NCBI RefSeq assembly: GCF_011326725.1
Contig: NZ_JAANCO010000002.1
Coordinates: 1 to 64,000 of the forward strand
Direction of reading: 5' to 3'
DNA from: Microbacterium excoecariae
Lineage (GTDB): Bacteria > Actinomycetota > Actinomycetes > Actinomycetales > Microbacteriaceae
DNA: 64,000 nucleotides
Position numbers and translations under genes: made by a program. A model generated the notes under the pieces. The model was not told where the DNA came from, ran no database searches, and saw only the letters and a program-made list of their open reading frames with translations. Below, one piece after another: positions 46,417 through 54,946 of the stretch (positions are counted from its first letter, which is position 1; every line of letters begins with the position of its first letter).

Positions 46417-47835
46417 ATGCGGAGGTTCACGGGACTCGCGATCATCGGGGTCACTTTGGCGGCGGCGATCGCGCTCTTGGTCGTGATCGCGCTCGGCGCG
46501 CCGCGGCCGCTCTGGCGGCCCGAGGTGGTCGAGATCTGGGGCGTGGACGTCTGGTACGACGCGCACGCGCCGGCGCTCTGGATCATCCTGGCCGCGATCG
46601 CCCTTGCCGTGGCCGCCGGCACGAGCGTCGCATGGTACGAGGCGCGCACGGCGAACCGCTCGCGCACGGCGGATCCGACCCGCGTCGACCGGCCGCTGTC
46701 GCCCCGCCGCATCATGGCGGCGACGCGCGGCGTGTTCGCCGGCGAGGTGACCGTGACGGCGCTCATCCCCGCGCACAACGAGGAGGACAACCTCTCCGCC
46801 ACGCTGGCGTCGCTCGCGGCCCAGACGACGCCGCCCGAGCGCATCATCGTCATCGCCGACAACTGCACCGACAGGACCGTCGAGATTGCGCGCGCGGCGG
46901 GGGTCGAGGTGCTCGAGACGGTAGACAACACGGCGAAGAAGGCGGGCGGCCTCAACCAGGCGCTCTCGCGGATCCTGCCCGAGCTCGGCGACAACGACGG
47001 CGTCCTCGTGATGGACGCGGACACGAGCTTCGCGAGCACGACCTTCCTCGAAACGGCCAGGGCCCGGATGACCTCCGACCGCGCCCTCATGGCCGTGGGC
47101 GGGCTGTTCCTCGGCGACGAGGGCGGCGGGCTCCTCGGCCAGTTCCAGCGCAACGAATACACCCGCTACTCCCGCGAGATCGAGCGCCGCCGCGGGCGCG
47201 TGTTCGTCCTGAGCGGCACCGCCTCGGTCTTCCGGCCCGCGGCGCTGCGCGCCGTGGCGGCGGCGCGCGGCGACCTCATCCCCGGCATCCCCGGCGACGT
47301 GTACGACACCGTGGCGCTGACGGAGGACAACGAGATCACGATCGCGATCAAGAGCCTCGGCGGGCTCATCGTGTCGCCGACGAGCTGCACGGTGACGACC
47401 GAGATCATGCCGTCGTGGCGCATGCTGTGGAAGCAGCGGCTCCGGTGGCAACGCGGCGCGGTCGAGAACCTGGGGGCCTACGGCATCACGGCGACCACGA
47501 CCCGGTACTGGGCGCAGCAAATCGGCATCGGGTATTCGGTCATCGCGCTCGCGAGCTACTTCCTCTTCGTCTTCCTGTTCCTCGTCTCGATCGACCAGTG
47601 GGTCTGGTTCACGTTCTGGCTGATCATCGGCGCCGTGTTCGTGCTGGAGCGCCTCGTCACGGTCTGGGCGGGGGGCTGGCGGGCGCGGCTGGTCGCGCTG
47701 CTCGTGTTTCCGGAGCTGCTCTACGACCTGTTCATCGACATCGTCTTCGTGAAGGGCATCATCGACATGACGTTCGGGCGTGAGGCCACCTGGTCGCACC
47801 TGCCCCCGGCCGACGCCGAGGGGGCGGCCGAGTGA
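46417..47835 (+). CDS. Membrane glycosyltransferase, family 2
   Basis: 472 residues. Two N-terminal spans (about 5-27, 52-70) precede a GT-A domain: VTALIPAHNEEDN, the metal-binding MDADT, the base region TEDNE and the processive-type QRLRWQRG. At least two spans follow (about 370-410). This QxxRW layout occurs in cellulose, hyaluronan and poly-GlcNAc synthases, so it may make and export a polysaccharide. Donor and product are unknown. GGGGAGGA lies before the ATG. Its stop overlaps the next small gene (GTGA). Confidence 0.86.
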   Translation: MRRFTGLAIIGVTLAAAIALLVVIALGAPRPLWRPEVVEIWGVDVWYDAHAPALWIILAAIALAVAAGTSVAWYEARTANRSRTADPTRVDRPLSPRRIMAATRGVFAGEVTVTALIPAHNEEDNLSATLASLAAQTTPPERIIVIADNCTDRTVEIARAAGVEVLETVDNTAKKAGGLNQALSRILPELGDNDGVLVMDADTSFASTTFLETARARMTSDRALMAVGGLFLGDEGGGLLGQFQRNEYTRYSREIERRRGRVFVLSGTASVFRPAALRAVAAARGDLIPGIPGDVYDTVALTEDNEITIAIKSLGGLIVSPTSCTVTTEIMPSWRMLWKQRLRWQRGAVENLGAYGITATTTRYWAQQIGIGYSVIALASYFLFVFLFLVSIDQWVWFTFWLIIGAVFVLERLVTVWAGGWRARLVALLVFPELLYDLFIDIVFVKGIIDMTFGREATWSHLPPADAEGAAE

Positions 47836-48041
47836 TCGCGCCGCTGCCCGCGGGGATCCTGTTTCCCGTCGAGGTCCTGCAGAGCGGCTGGGTCGCCGTG
47901 CTCGCGTCGTTCGTCGCGGTCAACACGATCCTCTACATGGCGCTCGCGCTCCTGAAGATCTTCCCCGCGCCGCGCCTCACGCACCGCGGCCGCTCGCGCC
48001 GCGCCGAAACGCGCAGCATCCATCCCGACGACCCCGTGTGA
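47832..48041 (+). CDS. Small membrane protein coupled to the glycosyltransferase
   Basis: 69 residues with a GTG start inside the glycosyltransferase stop (four-base overlap). One span at about 19-43 is followed by a basic tail (RGRSRRAETR). No family was recognised. The coupling suggests a subunit or stabiliser of the synthase. It runs directly into the converging EAL gene with no spacer. Confidence 0.7.
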   Translation: MIAPLPAGILFPVEVLQSGWVAVLASFVAVNTILYMALALLKIFPAPRLTHRGRSRRAETRSIHPDDPV

Positions 48042-48740
48042 TCAGACGGGCCCCGGCCGGCCGTAGAGGTAGCCCTGGCCGTGGGTCGCGCCGTATGAGA
48101 CGGCCGTCGTCTGGTGCGCCGTGGTCTCGATGCCCTCCACGACCACCGTGGCGCCGACGTCGCGCGCCGCGCGGGAGAACGCGTCGAGCTCCGCGGATCG
48201 CAGCGGATCGCCCTCCGCCGCGCCCCAGACGACGGCGCGGTCGATCTTCACGATGTCGGGGTGGATCGTGCGGATCCATTCCTCGCACGCGTTCGCGGCC
48301 CCCACGTCGTCGAGGAGGAGCTGCGCGCCGACCGCGTGGCACACGACGAGCAGGTCCGTCTCCGGCGGCAGGGCCGACGTCTCGGAGAGCTCGATGCCCC
48401 AACGCCGGCCCGCGGGGAAGGGGCGGCCGAGCTCGGGAGCGATCAGCGTGTCGGCGGACGCATTGACCGTCACGATCATGTCCGCCGGAAGGTGCTCGGC
48501 CGCGGTGACCGCGCTGTGGAGCAGCCGGAGCTCGAGGGCGCGACGCCGGTGCTCGGCCTCGGCCTGCTCGAGGTGCGCGGGCGGGATCCGCCCGTCCTCG
48601 AAGCGCGCCAGCGCCTCGTAACCGCGCACCTCGCGCGTCGCAAACTCGACGAACGGCTGGAAGACGATGCGATGCGCGTCGCGATCTCGGCCCGGCTCGT
48701 GCCGCTCCGCGTGCGTCGGGTTCTCCGATGACGTGTCCAT
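48042..48740 (-). CDS. EAL-domain protein, probable c-di-GMP phosphodiesterase
   Basis: 232 residues, an EAL domain and little else. Catalytic elements remain: YEALARF (E42-A43-L44), VNASAD, GIELSET, LLLDDVGAAN in place of DDFG, VKIDR and VEGIET, then GQGYLYGRP. It is therefore likely to hydrolyse c-di-GMP to pGpG. No membrane span or sensor is present. It is divergent from the two GGDEF genes, 93 bases away, so synthesis and breakdown genes sit side by side. Confidence 0.85.
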   Translation of the reverse strand: MDTSSENPTHAERHEPGRDRDAHRIVFQPFVEFATREVRGYEALARFEDGRIPPAHLEQAEAEHRRRALELRLLHSAVTAAEHLPADMIVTVNASADTLIAPELGRPFPAGRRWGIELSETSALPPETDLLVVCHAVGAQLLLDDVGAANACEEWIRTIHPDIVKIDRAVVWGAAEGDPLRSAELDAFSRAARDVGATVVVEGIETTAHQTTAVSYGATHGQGYLYGRPGPV

Positions 48741-48801
48741 GTCGGGCTAAAGGTACTGCCGCGTGGGCCCAGTTCCCATACCTCGCTCCGGGACGCGCCG
48801 G

Positions 48802-48807
48802 TAGGCT
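48802..48807 (+). promoter_or_regulatory. Possible -10 box of the first GGDEF gene
   Basis: TAGGCT lies 26 bases before the GTG and upstream of GGAGGGAG. A matching TAGGAT occurs before the second GGDEF gene (50898-50903), where its TAG is also the stop codon of the first gene. No -35 was assigned for either. Confidence 0.3.
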
Positions 48808-48833
48808 GGCGAAATACCGCGGAGGGAGACGAC

Positions 48834-50900
48834 GTGGCGCGATCGACCGACCGGGCCGGAAGCCGCGTGCTGTCCGCCCTGCGCTCGTTCGGCCGACGGC
48901 AATCGACCTCTTCCGCGATGACCGCGATCGGGTGCGCGTTCGTGGGGATCGTGATCGCGACGCTGCTCCCCGCGATCCCGCAGGAGGGCGCACGCCCCGC
49001 CGAGACGGCCGCGGCGTGGTTCGCGATCCTCGTCTGCCTGTCCGTCGTCGTCGGCGCGCTGTGCGCCGGGCGCCGCTTCCCGGACCGCGCCGGTGCGGTC
49101 GGGATCGTGGCGACCGCGCTGGCGATTGGCGTGGGCGTGGCATCCGTACAGACCCCCGAGAGCTTTGTGAGCCCCGTCCTCCTCGTGCCCGTTGCGGCGG
49201 CCTACGCGGGGTGGACCTTTCCGCCGGTTCAGGCCCGCGCGCTCGCGGGGGTTGTGGTCGTCGTCATCAGCGCCGGGCTGTTGTCGAACGCCACGTTCCG
49301 AGACGCGCTCGCGGCGTACCCGTGGGGCATCGTGTTCGGGTACATCGTGAGCTTCATCGTCGCCGAGCTGTCCATCGCGCTGGCGGAGGACATGCGGTCC
49401 TATTCGCTTGTCGACCCGCTGACGGGCGCTCTCAACCGCCGCGGGCTCGCGCGTCGGATGCGAGAGCTGCGCAGGCGTTCGGGTCGCGTCTGGATCGTCG
49501 CCGTCGACCTCAACGGGTTGAAGGTGGTCAACGATCGCCGGGGGCACGCGCAGGGGGATCAGGTCCTCCGCGAGAGCGTGACGGGCTGGGCGCGGGCGCT
49601 GCCCGAGGGTGGCCTCATCGCGCGCTGGGGCGGCGACGAGTTCGTGTGGGCATTCTCTGCGCCCGACGAGGAGAGCGCCCGGGGAGTCATCGCGCGCATG
49701 CGCGCGGCCTCCCCTCACGCGTTCGCGGCGGGTCTTGCGCCGCTCGCGACGACCGTGGACGCCGCCGTGCGCGCCGCGGACCCCGAGCTCTACGCTGCCA
49801 AGCGCGCGGGTGAGGGCGTCCCTCGCGCCGCGGAGTCGCCGGACGACGCGCTCGCCGCCAGTCGGTTCGGTGTCCTCGCCCGTCAGACGAAATACACGCG
49901 CCTCTGGTTCGTCGCGGGCCTTGCCTTCGCCACGAGCGCGTACACCGCCGCGTTCGCGACGGACAGCCCGGTGGGCGCGGCGATCTCCACCGTCAACGGA
50001 TCCGTCAGCCTGGTTTTCGCCGCCACGGCGGCCCTCGCGGGTCGCCGATTCCCTCGCGCCGCCGTTGTCGTCTGGATCGCCGTGCTCGCGTCGGCCGCCA
50101 CCGCGCACGCGCTCCTCACCGATCAGCGGGGTGCGCTCCTGCACGCCGTGTTCGGCATGCCGCTGATCGCGGTCGTCGTCGCGACGCTGTTCGCGCCGCG
50201 TGCGGCTCGCACCATCGTCGCGGTGTTCCTCGCCGCGCTCGGGGGAGCCGTGCTCATGGCCCCCACGTTCGTCTCGACCCTCGGGAACGGGCCGCTGCTG
50301 GTGTCGGCGGCGACCGCGTGGCTGCTGCTGGAGGTCGTCGTTGCCTCCAGCGCGAGCCTGCGCCGCACGGCGAGCAGCGATCCGCTCACGGGCGCGCTCA
50401 ATCGCCTCGGGCTGGCGCACACGATGCCGCGCCTTGAAGCGCGGGCGCGGCATCGGCGGGCGCCGCTCTCCGTCGTCGCGATCGATTTCGACCACTTCAA
50501 GGTGCTGAACGACACGCAGGGGCACACGCGCGGCGACGCCGCGTTGCGCGAGGCGGTCGCGCAGTGGCGCGCGGACCTGCGCGCGGGGGACCTCATCGCG
50601 CGTGTCGGCGGCGACGAGTTCGTCGTCGTCCTGCCCGGGGCCGACGAGTCGGCGGCCGAGCACCTCATGGCGCGGTTGCGCGACGGCGCGGCGGATCCGT
50701 GGACGTGGGGCGTCGCCGAGGTCTCCCGCGACGAGGGTGTGGACCACGTGCTGCACCGGGCCGACCAGGCGCTCGGCGCGCGGAAGGCGCTCCGGGGCAC
50801 GGCCCGCGCGGCCCACGGGTCGGCGGACACTCAGTTGCCTGCGCGAGACGCCTCAGAGCGCGAGCGAGGCGCACCGTTGCCACGACAGTCCGGCGGCTAG
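48834..50900 (+). CDS. Membrane diguanylate cyclase with two GGDEF domains
   Basis: 688 residues with a GTG start behind GGAGGGAG. The protein is two membrane-GGDEF units in series: spans about 29-175, GGDEF-1 about 190-325 (GGDEF at 266-270), spans about 345-500, and GGDEF-2 about 515-660 (GGDEF at 592-596). Both units carry DPLTGALNR. GGDEF-1 has DLNGLK for the usual DxDxFK. An RxxD inhibitory site (RAGD) exists only before GGDEF-2. Both domains keep the catalytic signature, so c-di-GMP synthesis is plausible. It is a tandem paralogue of the next gene. Confidence 0.88.
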   Translation: MARSTDRAGSRVLSALRSFGRRQSTSSAMTAIGCAFVGIVIATLLPAIPQEGARPAETAAAWFAILVCLSVVVGALCAGRRFPDRAGAVGIVATALAIGVGVASVQTPESFVSPVLLVPVAAAYAGWTFPPVQARALAGVVVVVISAGLLSNATFRDALAAYPWGIVFGYIVSFIVAELSIALAEDMRSYSLVDPLTGALNRRGLARRMRELRRRSGRVWIVAVDLNGLKVVNDRRGHAQGDQVLRESVTGWARALPEGGLIARWGGDEFVWAFSAPDEESARGVIARMRAASPHAFAAGLAPLATTVDAAVRAADPELYAAKRAGEGVPRAAESPDDALAASRFGVLARQTKYTRLWFVAGLAFATSAYTAAFATDSPVGAAISTVNGSVSLVFAATAALAGRRFPRAAVVVWIAVLASAATAHALLTDQRGALLHAVFGMPLIAVVVATLFAPRAARTIVAVFLAALGGAVLMAPTFVSTLGNGPLLVSAATAWLLLEVVVASSASLRRTASSDPLTGALNRLGLAHTMPRLEARARHRRAPLSVVAIDFDHFKVLNDTQGHTRGDAALREAVAQWRADLRAGDLIARVGGDEFVVVLPGADESAAEHLMARLRDGAADPWTWGVAEVSRDEGVDHVLHRADQALGARKALRGTARAAHGSADTQLPARDASERERGAPLPRQSGG

Positions 50901-50936
50901 GATGGCGCAGATTCGTGACGGAGAAGGGGCGCGAGC

Positions 50937-52931
50937 GTGACGCGATCGACGGACGGCGTGGGCGCTGTGGTGAAGTCGCGCGCACGCAGATTCGCGCGCA
51001 TGCAGTCCACGGCGTCCGCCATGACCGCCGTCGGATGCGCCGTCGTCCTCCTTGTCGTCGCCTACTTCTTGCCGAGCGAGATCGCCGCGGGCGGGTCGGT
51101 TGCCGTCCGCGTCGTCACGTGGTGCGCGCTCCTGCTGTGCAGCGGAATGATCGTCGCCGCTCTTGTTGCCGGGCGGCGGTTTTCCCCGCGTGCAGGGGCT
51201 GTGGCGATCCTCGCCCTGGCCGTCGCGGTGAGCATGGGGCTGACCCACGTCACGACCGCTGAGCGCTTTGTGAGCCCGGCGCTGCTCGTCCCGATCGCGG
51301 CCGCGTACGCGGGGTGGAGTTTTCGCCCCGCGGTCGCGCGCGGGTTCGTTGTTGTCATCATCGGCATTTTCGCGTGTGGTCTCATCGGAAACGACACCTT
51401 CCGGGAGGCGTTGTTCGCGTATCCGTGGGGAATGCTCTTCGGGCTCGTGGTCAGCGTGATCATCGCGGAGCTGTCCATCGCGCTGGCAGAAGACATGCGG
51501 GCGTATTCGTTGGTCGACCCCCTGACCGGTGCGCTCAATCGCCGCGGGCTGGCGCGGTGGCTGAGCCGCCTGCGGCGCAACGGCGAGCAGGTGTGGGTCG
51601 TGGCCGCGGACCTCAACGGCCTCAAGCAGATCAATGATCGCCTGGGCCATGCCGAGGGCGACCAAGTGCTCCGCGAGAGCGTCGACGGCTGGCGTCGGGA
51701 CCTGCCGCGTGGCGGTGTCGTCGCCAGGTGGGGTGGGGACGAGTTCGTGATGGTGTTCAGCGCTCTCGACGAGCACGCCGCGCACAAGGTGCTGACCTCA
51801 CTCCGCACGAATCCTCCCCACGCGTTCGCCGCGGGCATGGTCCCTCTGACGGGGACCATCGAAGACACGGTGCGTGCGGCCGACCCCGCCCTGTACGCCG
51901 ATAAGCGTCGTGTGGGTTCGGCGGGTTCGGCGCGACACCCCGACCGTTCCGGGGGCGCGAGTACGCGCGTGAGCATTTTCGCCCGCGAGACCCGCTACAC
52001 CTGGATCTGGGTGCTCGCCGGGGTCGCGTTCGCCGCGAGCGCCTTCGTGGCCGCATGGGAGACGGAAAGCCGCACCGGCGCCGTGATCTCCCTCATCGGT
52101 GGGGCCGCGAGTCTGGCCTTCGCGGTGATCGTTGCGGTGCGGGGAAGGCAGTTCCCCTCGGTGGGCATCGTGATATGGATCACGATCCTCGCCGTGAGCG
52201 CGCTCGCGCACGCCACGTTCACCGACCAACGCGGGGCGATCTTCCAGGCGATTTTCGGGCTGCCGCTTATCGCCGTCATCGTGGCGACGTTCTATTCCCC
52301 GCGCGCGGCGCGCATGATTGTCGGCGTCGTCATCGCGACCTTCGGCGGCGCGTTCCTGCTGGCGCCGAGCATGATTGAGCTCATCGGAGCGGGCCCGATC
52401 GTCGTGTCCGCCCTCACCGCGTGGCTGTTGCTCGAGGTCATCATCGCGTCCAGCGCGAGCCTGATGCGCGCGGCGGGACGCGATCCGCTCACCCGCGCGC
52501 TGAATCGACGGGGGCTCGCGCTGCGCGTGCCCCGGGTCGAGCGGCACGCAGCGCGCACGACCGGCGCGTTCGCGGTTGCGGCCATCGATTTTGACCACTT
52601 CAAGACGCTGAACGACACCTTCGGGCACGCGCGAGGCGACGCCGCGCTGCGAGACGCCGTGGAGTCGTGGCGCTCTGAGCTTCGTCCCGTCGACGTGATC
52701 GCGCGGATTGGAGGCGATGAATTCGTGATTCTCCTCCCGGGCATCGGCCTGGAGGACGCCGAACGGATCCTGCAGCGCCTCCACGCGCACGCCGATAATC
52801 CCTGGACGTACGGCATCGCCATTGCGCAGGCGGGGGAAGAGCTCGACCCTGTGCTGCACCGCGCGGACCAGGCGCTCGGCGTGCGGAAGGCGCTCCGCGG
52901 CACGGCCCGTCCCCCCACGCGGGAGGGATAA
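50937..52931 (+). CDS. Membrane diguanylate cyclase with two GGDEF domains, tandem paralogue
   Basis: 664 residues with a GTG start. It has the same [spans-GGDEF]x2 layout as the preceding gene, with GGDEF again at residues 266-270 and 592-596, so the two align almost without gaps. RPVD before GGDEF-2 is the inhibitory site; GGDEF-1 has none (PRGG at that place). The signature ADLNGLK again marks the first domain and AIDFDHFK the second. It lies 36 bases downstream. The C-terminal tail is shorter and the codons somewhat less GC-rich than in its twin. Confidence 0.88.
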   Translation: MTRSTDGVGAVVKSRARRFARMQSTASAMTAVGCAVVLLVVAYFLPSEIAAGGSVAVRVVTWCALLLCSGMIVAALVAGRRFSPRAGAVAILALAVAVSMGLTHVTTAERFVSPALLVPIAAAYAGWSFRPAVARGFVVVIIGIFACGLIGNDTFREALFAYPWGMLFGLVVSVIIAELSIALAEDMRAYSLVDPLTGALNRRGLARWLSRLRRNGEQVWVVAADLNGLKQINDRLGHAEGDQVLRESVDGWRRDLPRGGVVARWGGDEFVMVFSALDEHAAHKVLTSLRTNPPHAFAAGMVPLTGTIEDTVRAADPALYADKRRVGSAGSARHPDRSGGASTRVSIFARETRYTWIWVLAGVAFAASAFVAAWETESRTGAVISLIGGAASLAFAVIVAVRGRQFPSVGIVIWITILAVSALAHATFTDQRGAIFQAIFGLPLIAVIVATFYSPRAARMIVGVVIATFGGAFLLAPSMIELIGAGPIVVSALTAWLLLEVIIASSASLMRAAGRDPLTRALNRRGLALRVPRVERHAARTTGAFAVAAIDFDHFKTLNDTFGHARGDAALRDAVESWRSELRPVDVIARIGGDEFVILLPGIGLEDAERILQRLHAHADNPWTYGIAIAQAGEELDPVLHRADQALGVRKALRGTARPPTREG

Positions 52932-52994
52932 CCCCCGGCGAGCCCGGAGGATCGCCCCGCTGTGTGCGCGCTGCGCCCCGCATACGTTGGAGGC

Positions 52995-54266
52995 ATGACC
53001 TCGCAGACCGCCCCTCCCGTCGCGCCGCCGCCGCTGTCCTCGCCGCTGCGGCTGATCGGCACCATCGCGCACCTCGGCTTCATGGCGTTCTACGGCGCCG
53101 CGTGCTTCACGGTGCTGGGGACGCTCCTGACGACCGGCGTGGGCGGCCTCGCGGCCTTCGGCCTCGGCGTCCTCCTGCTCGTCGCCATGGTCTACGCGCT
53201 CTTCGCCGCGGCCTTCCTCGAGACGGCGCGCGTCGAGGGGCTCTACGGCTTCGGGATGCCGATGCTGCGGGCGAGGCGCTCGCCGAAGCGCGGGTTCGTC
53301 GGGTTCCTCCACACCATCTGGCTCCAGTTCATCGACGGCGGCATGTGGCGCGCGATCGCCCACCTCGCGATCGCGACCGTCCTCGGCTGGATCGCCGTGG
53401 CGCTCGTCGCGGCGCTCGTGGCGGCCGTTGCGGCGGCGTTCGCGCCGCTCTACGCGCCGCCGAACGCGCGCGTGCTGTGGGACCTCCTGCCCCTGGAATC
53501 GGGGTGGGCGCCGGTCGCGGGCATCGTCGTCGCGGCGCTCGCGCTCGCCGCGCTCGTCGGGGTCGCCCTGCTCCACGGCGTGCTCGCCCGCGTGCTGATC
53601 GCGCCCATCCGTGAGGCGCAGCTCGCCGCCCAGGCCCGCGACGCCGTGAACCAGCGCCACGAGGCGATCCGCGCCAGCGACGTCGAGCGCAGCCGCATCG
53701 AACGCGATCTGCACGACGGCGTCCAGCCGCGGCTCGTCTCTGTCGGCATGACCCTCGGACTCGCGCAGCAGAAGATCGACACGGATCCGGAGCGCGCGAA
53801 GGAACTGGTCGCGGAGGCGCACACCTCGACCAAGGCGGCCATCACCGAGCTCCGGCAGCTCGCGCGCGGGATCCACGCCTCGGTCCTCGACGACCGCGGC
53901 CTCGACGCGGCGCTCAGCGCCCTCGCGAGCCGCTCGCACATCCCCGTCACCCTGGACGTGCGCATGTCGCAGCGCGCCGGGCGAGACGCCGAGGCCGCCG
54001 TCTACTTTGCGATCGCCGAGAGTCTCACGAACGCCGCGAAGCACTCGCGCGCGAGCGCCGCCCGCGTCGTGGTGCGCGACCGCCCCGACGCGGGCGCGCT
54101 GTGGGCGCGGGTCGAGGACGACGGCGTCGGCGGGGCCCGGGTCATCCCGGGCGGCGGCATCGACGGCATTCAGAACCGCATTGCGGCCCTCGGCGGGACG
54201 GCACGGCTCGACAGCCCCGCCGGCGGGCCCACGTCCCTGGAGGTGAGCGTCCCGTGCGCATCCTGA
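52995..54266 (+). CDS. Sensor histidine kinase (NarL-type two-component system)
   Basis: 423 residues from the ATG at 52995, behind TTGGAGGC. Four spans (about 22-45, 50-75, 120-150, 172-195) form the sensor part. The HisKA_3 phosphoacceptor His240 lies in RIERDLHDGVQPRL, followed by an HATPase_c domain (DDGVGG, GGGIDGIQNRI). There is no large extracytoplasmic domain, so the signal is probably sensed in the membrane, as in LiaS-like kinases. It overlaps the response-regulator gene by 13 bases. Confidence 0.9.
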   Translation: MTSQTAPPVAPPPLSSPLRLIGTIAHLGFMAFYGAACFTVLGTLLTTGVGGLAAFGLGVLLLVAMVYALFAAAFLETARVEGLYGFGMPMLRARRSPKRGFVGFLHTIWLQFIDGGMWRAIAHLAIATVLGWIAVALVAALVAAVAAAFAPLYAPPNARVLWDLLPLESGWAPVAGIVVAALALAALVGVALLHGVLARVLIAPIREAQLAAQARDAVNQRHEAIRASDVERSRIERDLHDGVQPRLVSVGMTLGLAQQKIDTDPERAKELVAEAHTSTKAAITELRQLARGIHASVLDDRGLDAALSALASRSHIPVTLDVRMSQRAGRDAEAAVYFAIAESLTNAAKHSRASAARVVVRDRPDAGALWARVEDDGVGGARVIPGGGIDGIQNRIAALGGTARLDSPAGGPTSLEVSVPCAS

Positions 54267-54946
54267 TCGTCGAGGACTCCGTCCTCCTGCGCGAGGGCAT
54301 CTCGCGCCTGCTGGCCGACGCCGGCCACGAGGTGGTCGCGGCCCTGCCCGACGCCTCGCGTGTGCTCGCCGCGGCCGCCGACCTGTCACCCGACCTCGCG
54401 ATCGTCGACGTGCGTCTCCCGCCGACGTTTACGGATGAGGGGATCCGCGCGGCCCTCGCCCTGCGCCGGCAGGATCCCGCCCAGGCGGTCCTCGTGCTCT
54501 CGCAGTACGTGGAGGAGCGCTACGCGAGCGACCTCATCGCGCAGGCCGGCGGCGCGGTGGGGTACCTCCTCAAGGACCGCGTGACCGACGTCGCCGACTT
54601 CCTCGAGGCGATCGAGCGGATCCGCGCCGGCGCGAGCGTGCTGGATCCGGAGGTCGTCGCCCAGCTCTTCGCGCGCCGTTCGCGGGACGCGCGCATGCAG
54701 CGCCTCACCGAGCGAGAGCGGGCCGTGCTGTCCCTCATTGCGGAGGGCAAGAGCAACGGCGCGATCGCCCGGATCCTCTTCGTGAGCGAGGGGGCGGTCG
54801 AGAAGCACATCACCTCGATCTTCTCCAAGCTCGACCTCGAGCAGGACCAGCACGGCAACCGCCGCGTGCTCGCCGTGCTCGCCCACATCGACGCGACGGC
54901 CGAACCCGGTCCCGTCACCCCCACGCAGAACGGACACGAGCGATGA
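54254..54946 (+). CDS. NarL/LuxR-type response regulator
   Basis: 230 residues with a GTG start inside the kinase gene. The receiver domain shows the acidic pair ED (7-8), phospho-Asp52 in IVDVRLP and Lys in YLLKDRV. A LuxR helix-turn-helix lies at the C-terminus (LTERERAVLSLIAEGKSNGA, VSEGAVEKHI). It is the cognate partner of the kinase. The stop overlaps the DUF4097-like gene by four bases. Confidence 0.92.
   Translation: MRILIVEDSVLLREGISRLLADAGHEVVAALPDASRVLAAAADLSPDLAIVDVRLPPTFTDEGIRAALALRRQDPAQAVLVLSQYVEERYASDLIAQAGGAVGYLLKDRVTDVADFLEAIERIRAGASVLDPEVVAQLFARRSRDARMQRLTERERAVLSLIAEGKSNGAIARILFVSEGAVEKHITSIFSKLDLEQDQHGNRRVLAVLAHIDATAEPGPVTPTQNGHER

Noticed and set aside
49600..49640. First GGDEF domains as dead pseudo-enzymes
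   Set aside because: GGDEF, the metal Asp and the ND-GH-GD elements are kept in both proteins; only the inhibitory site and the DxD variant differ.
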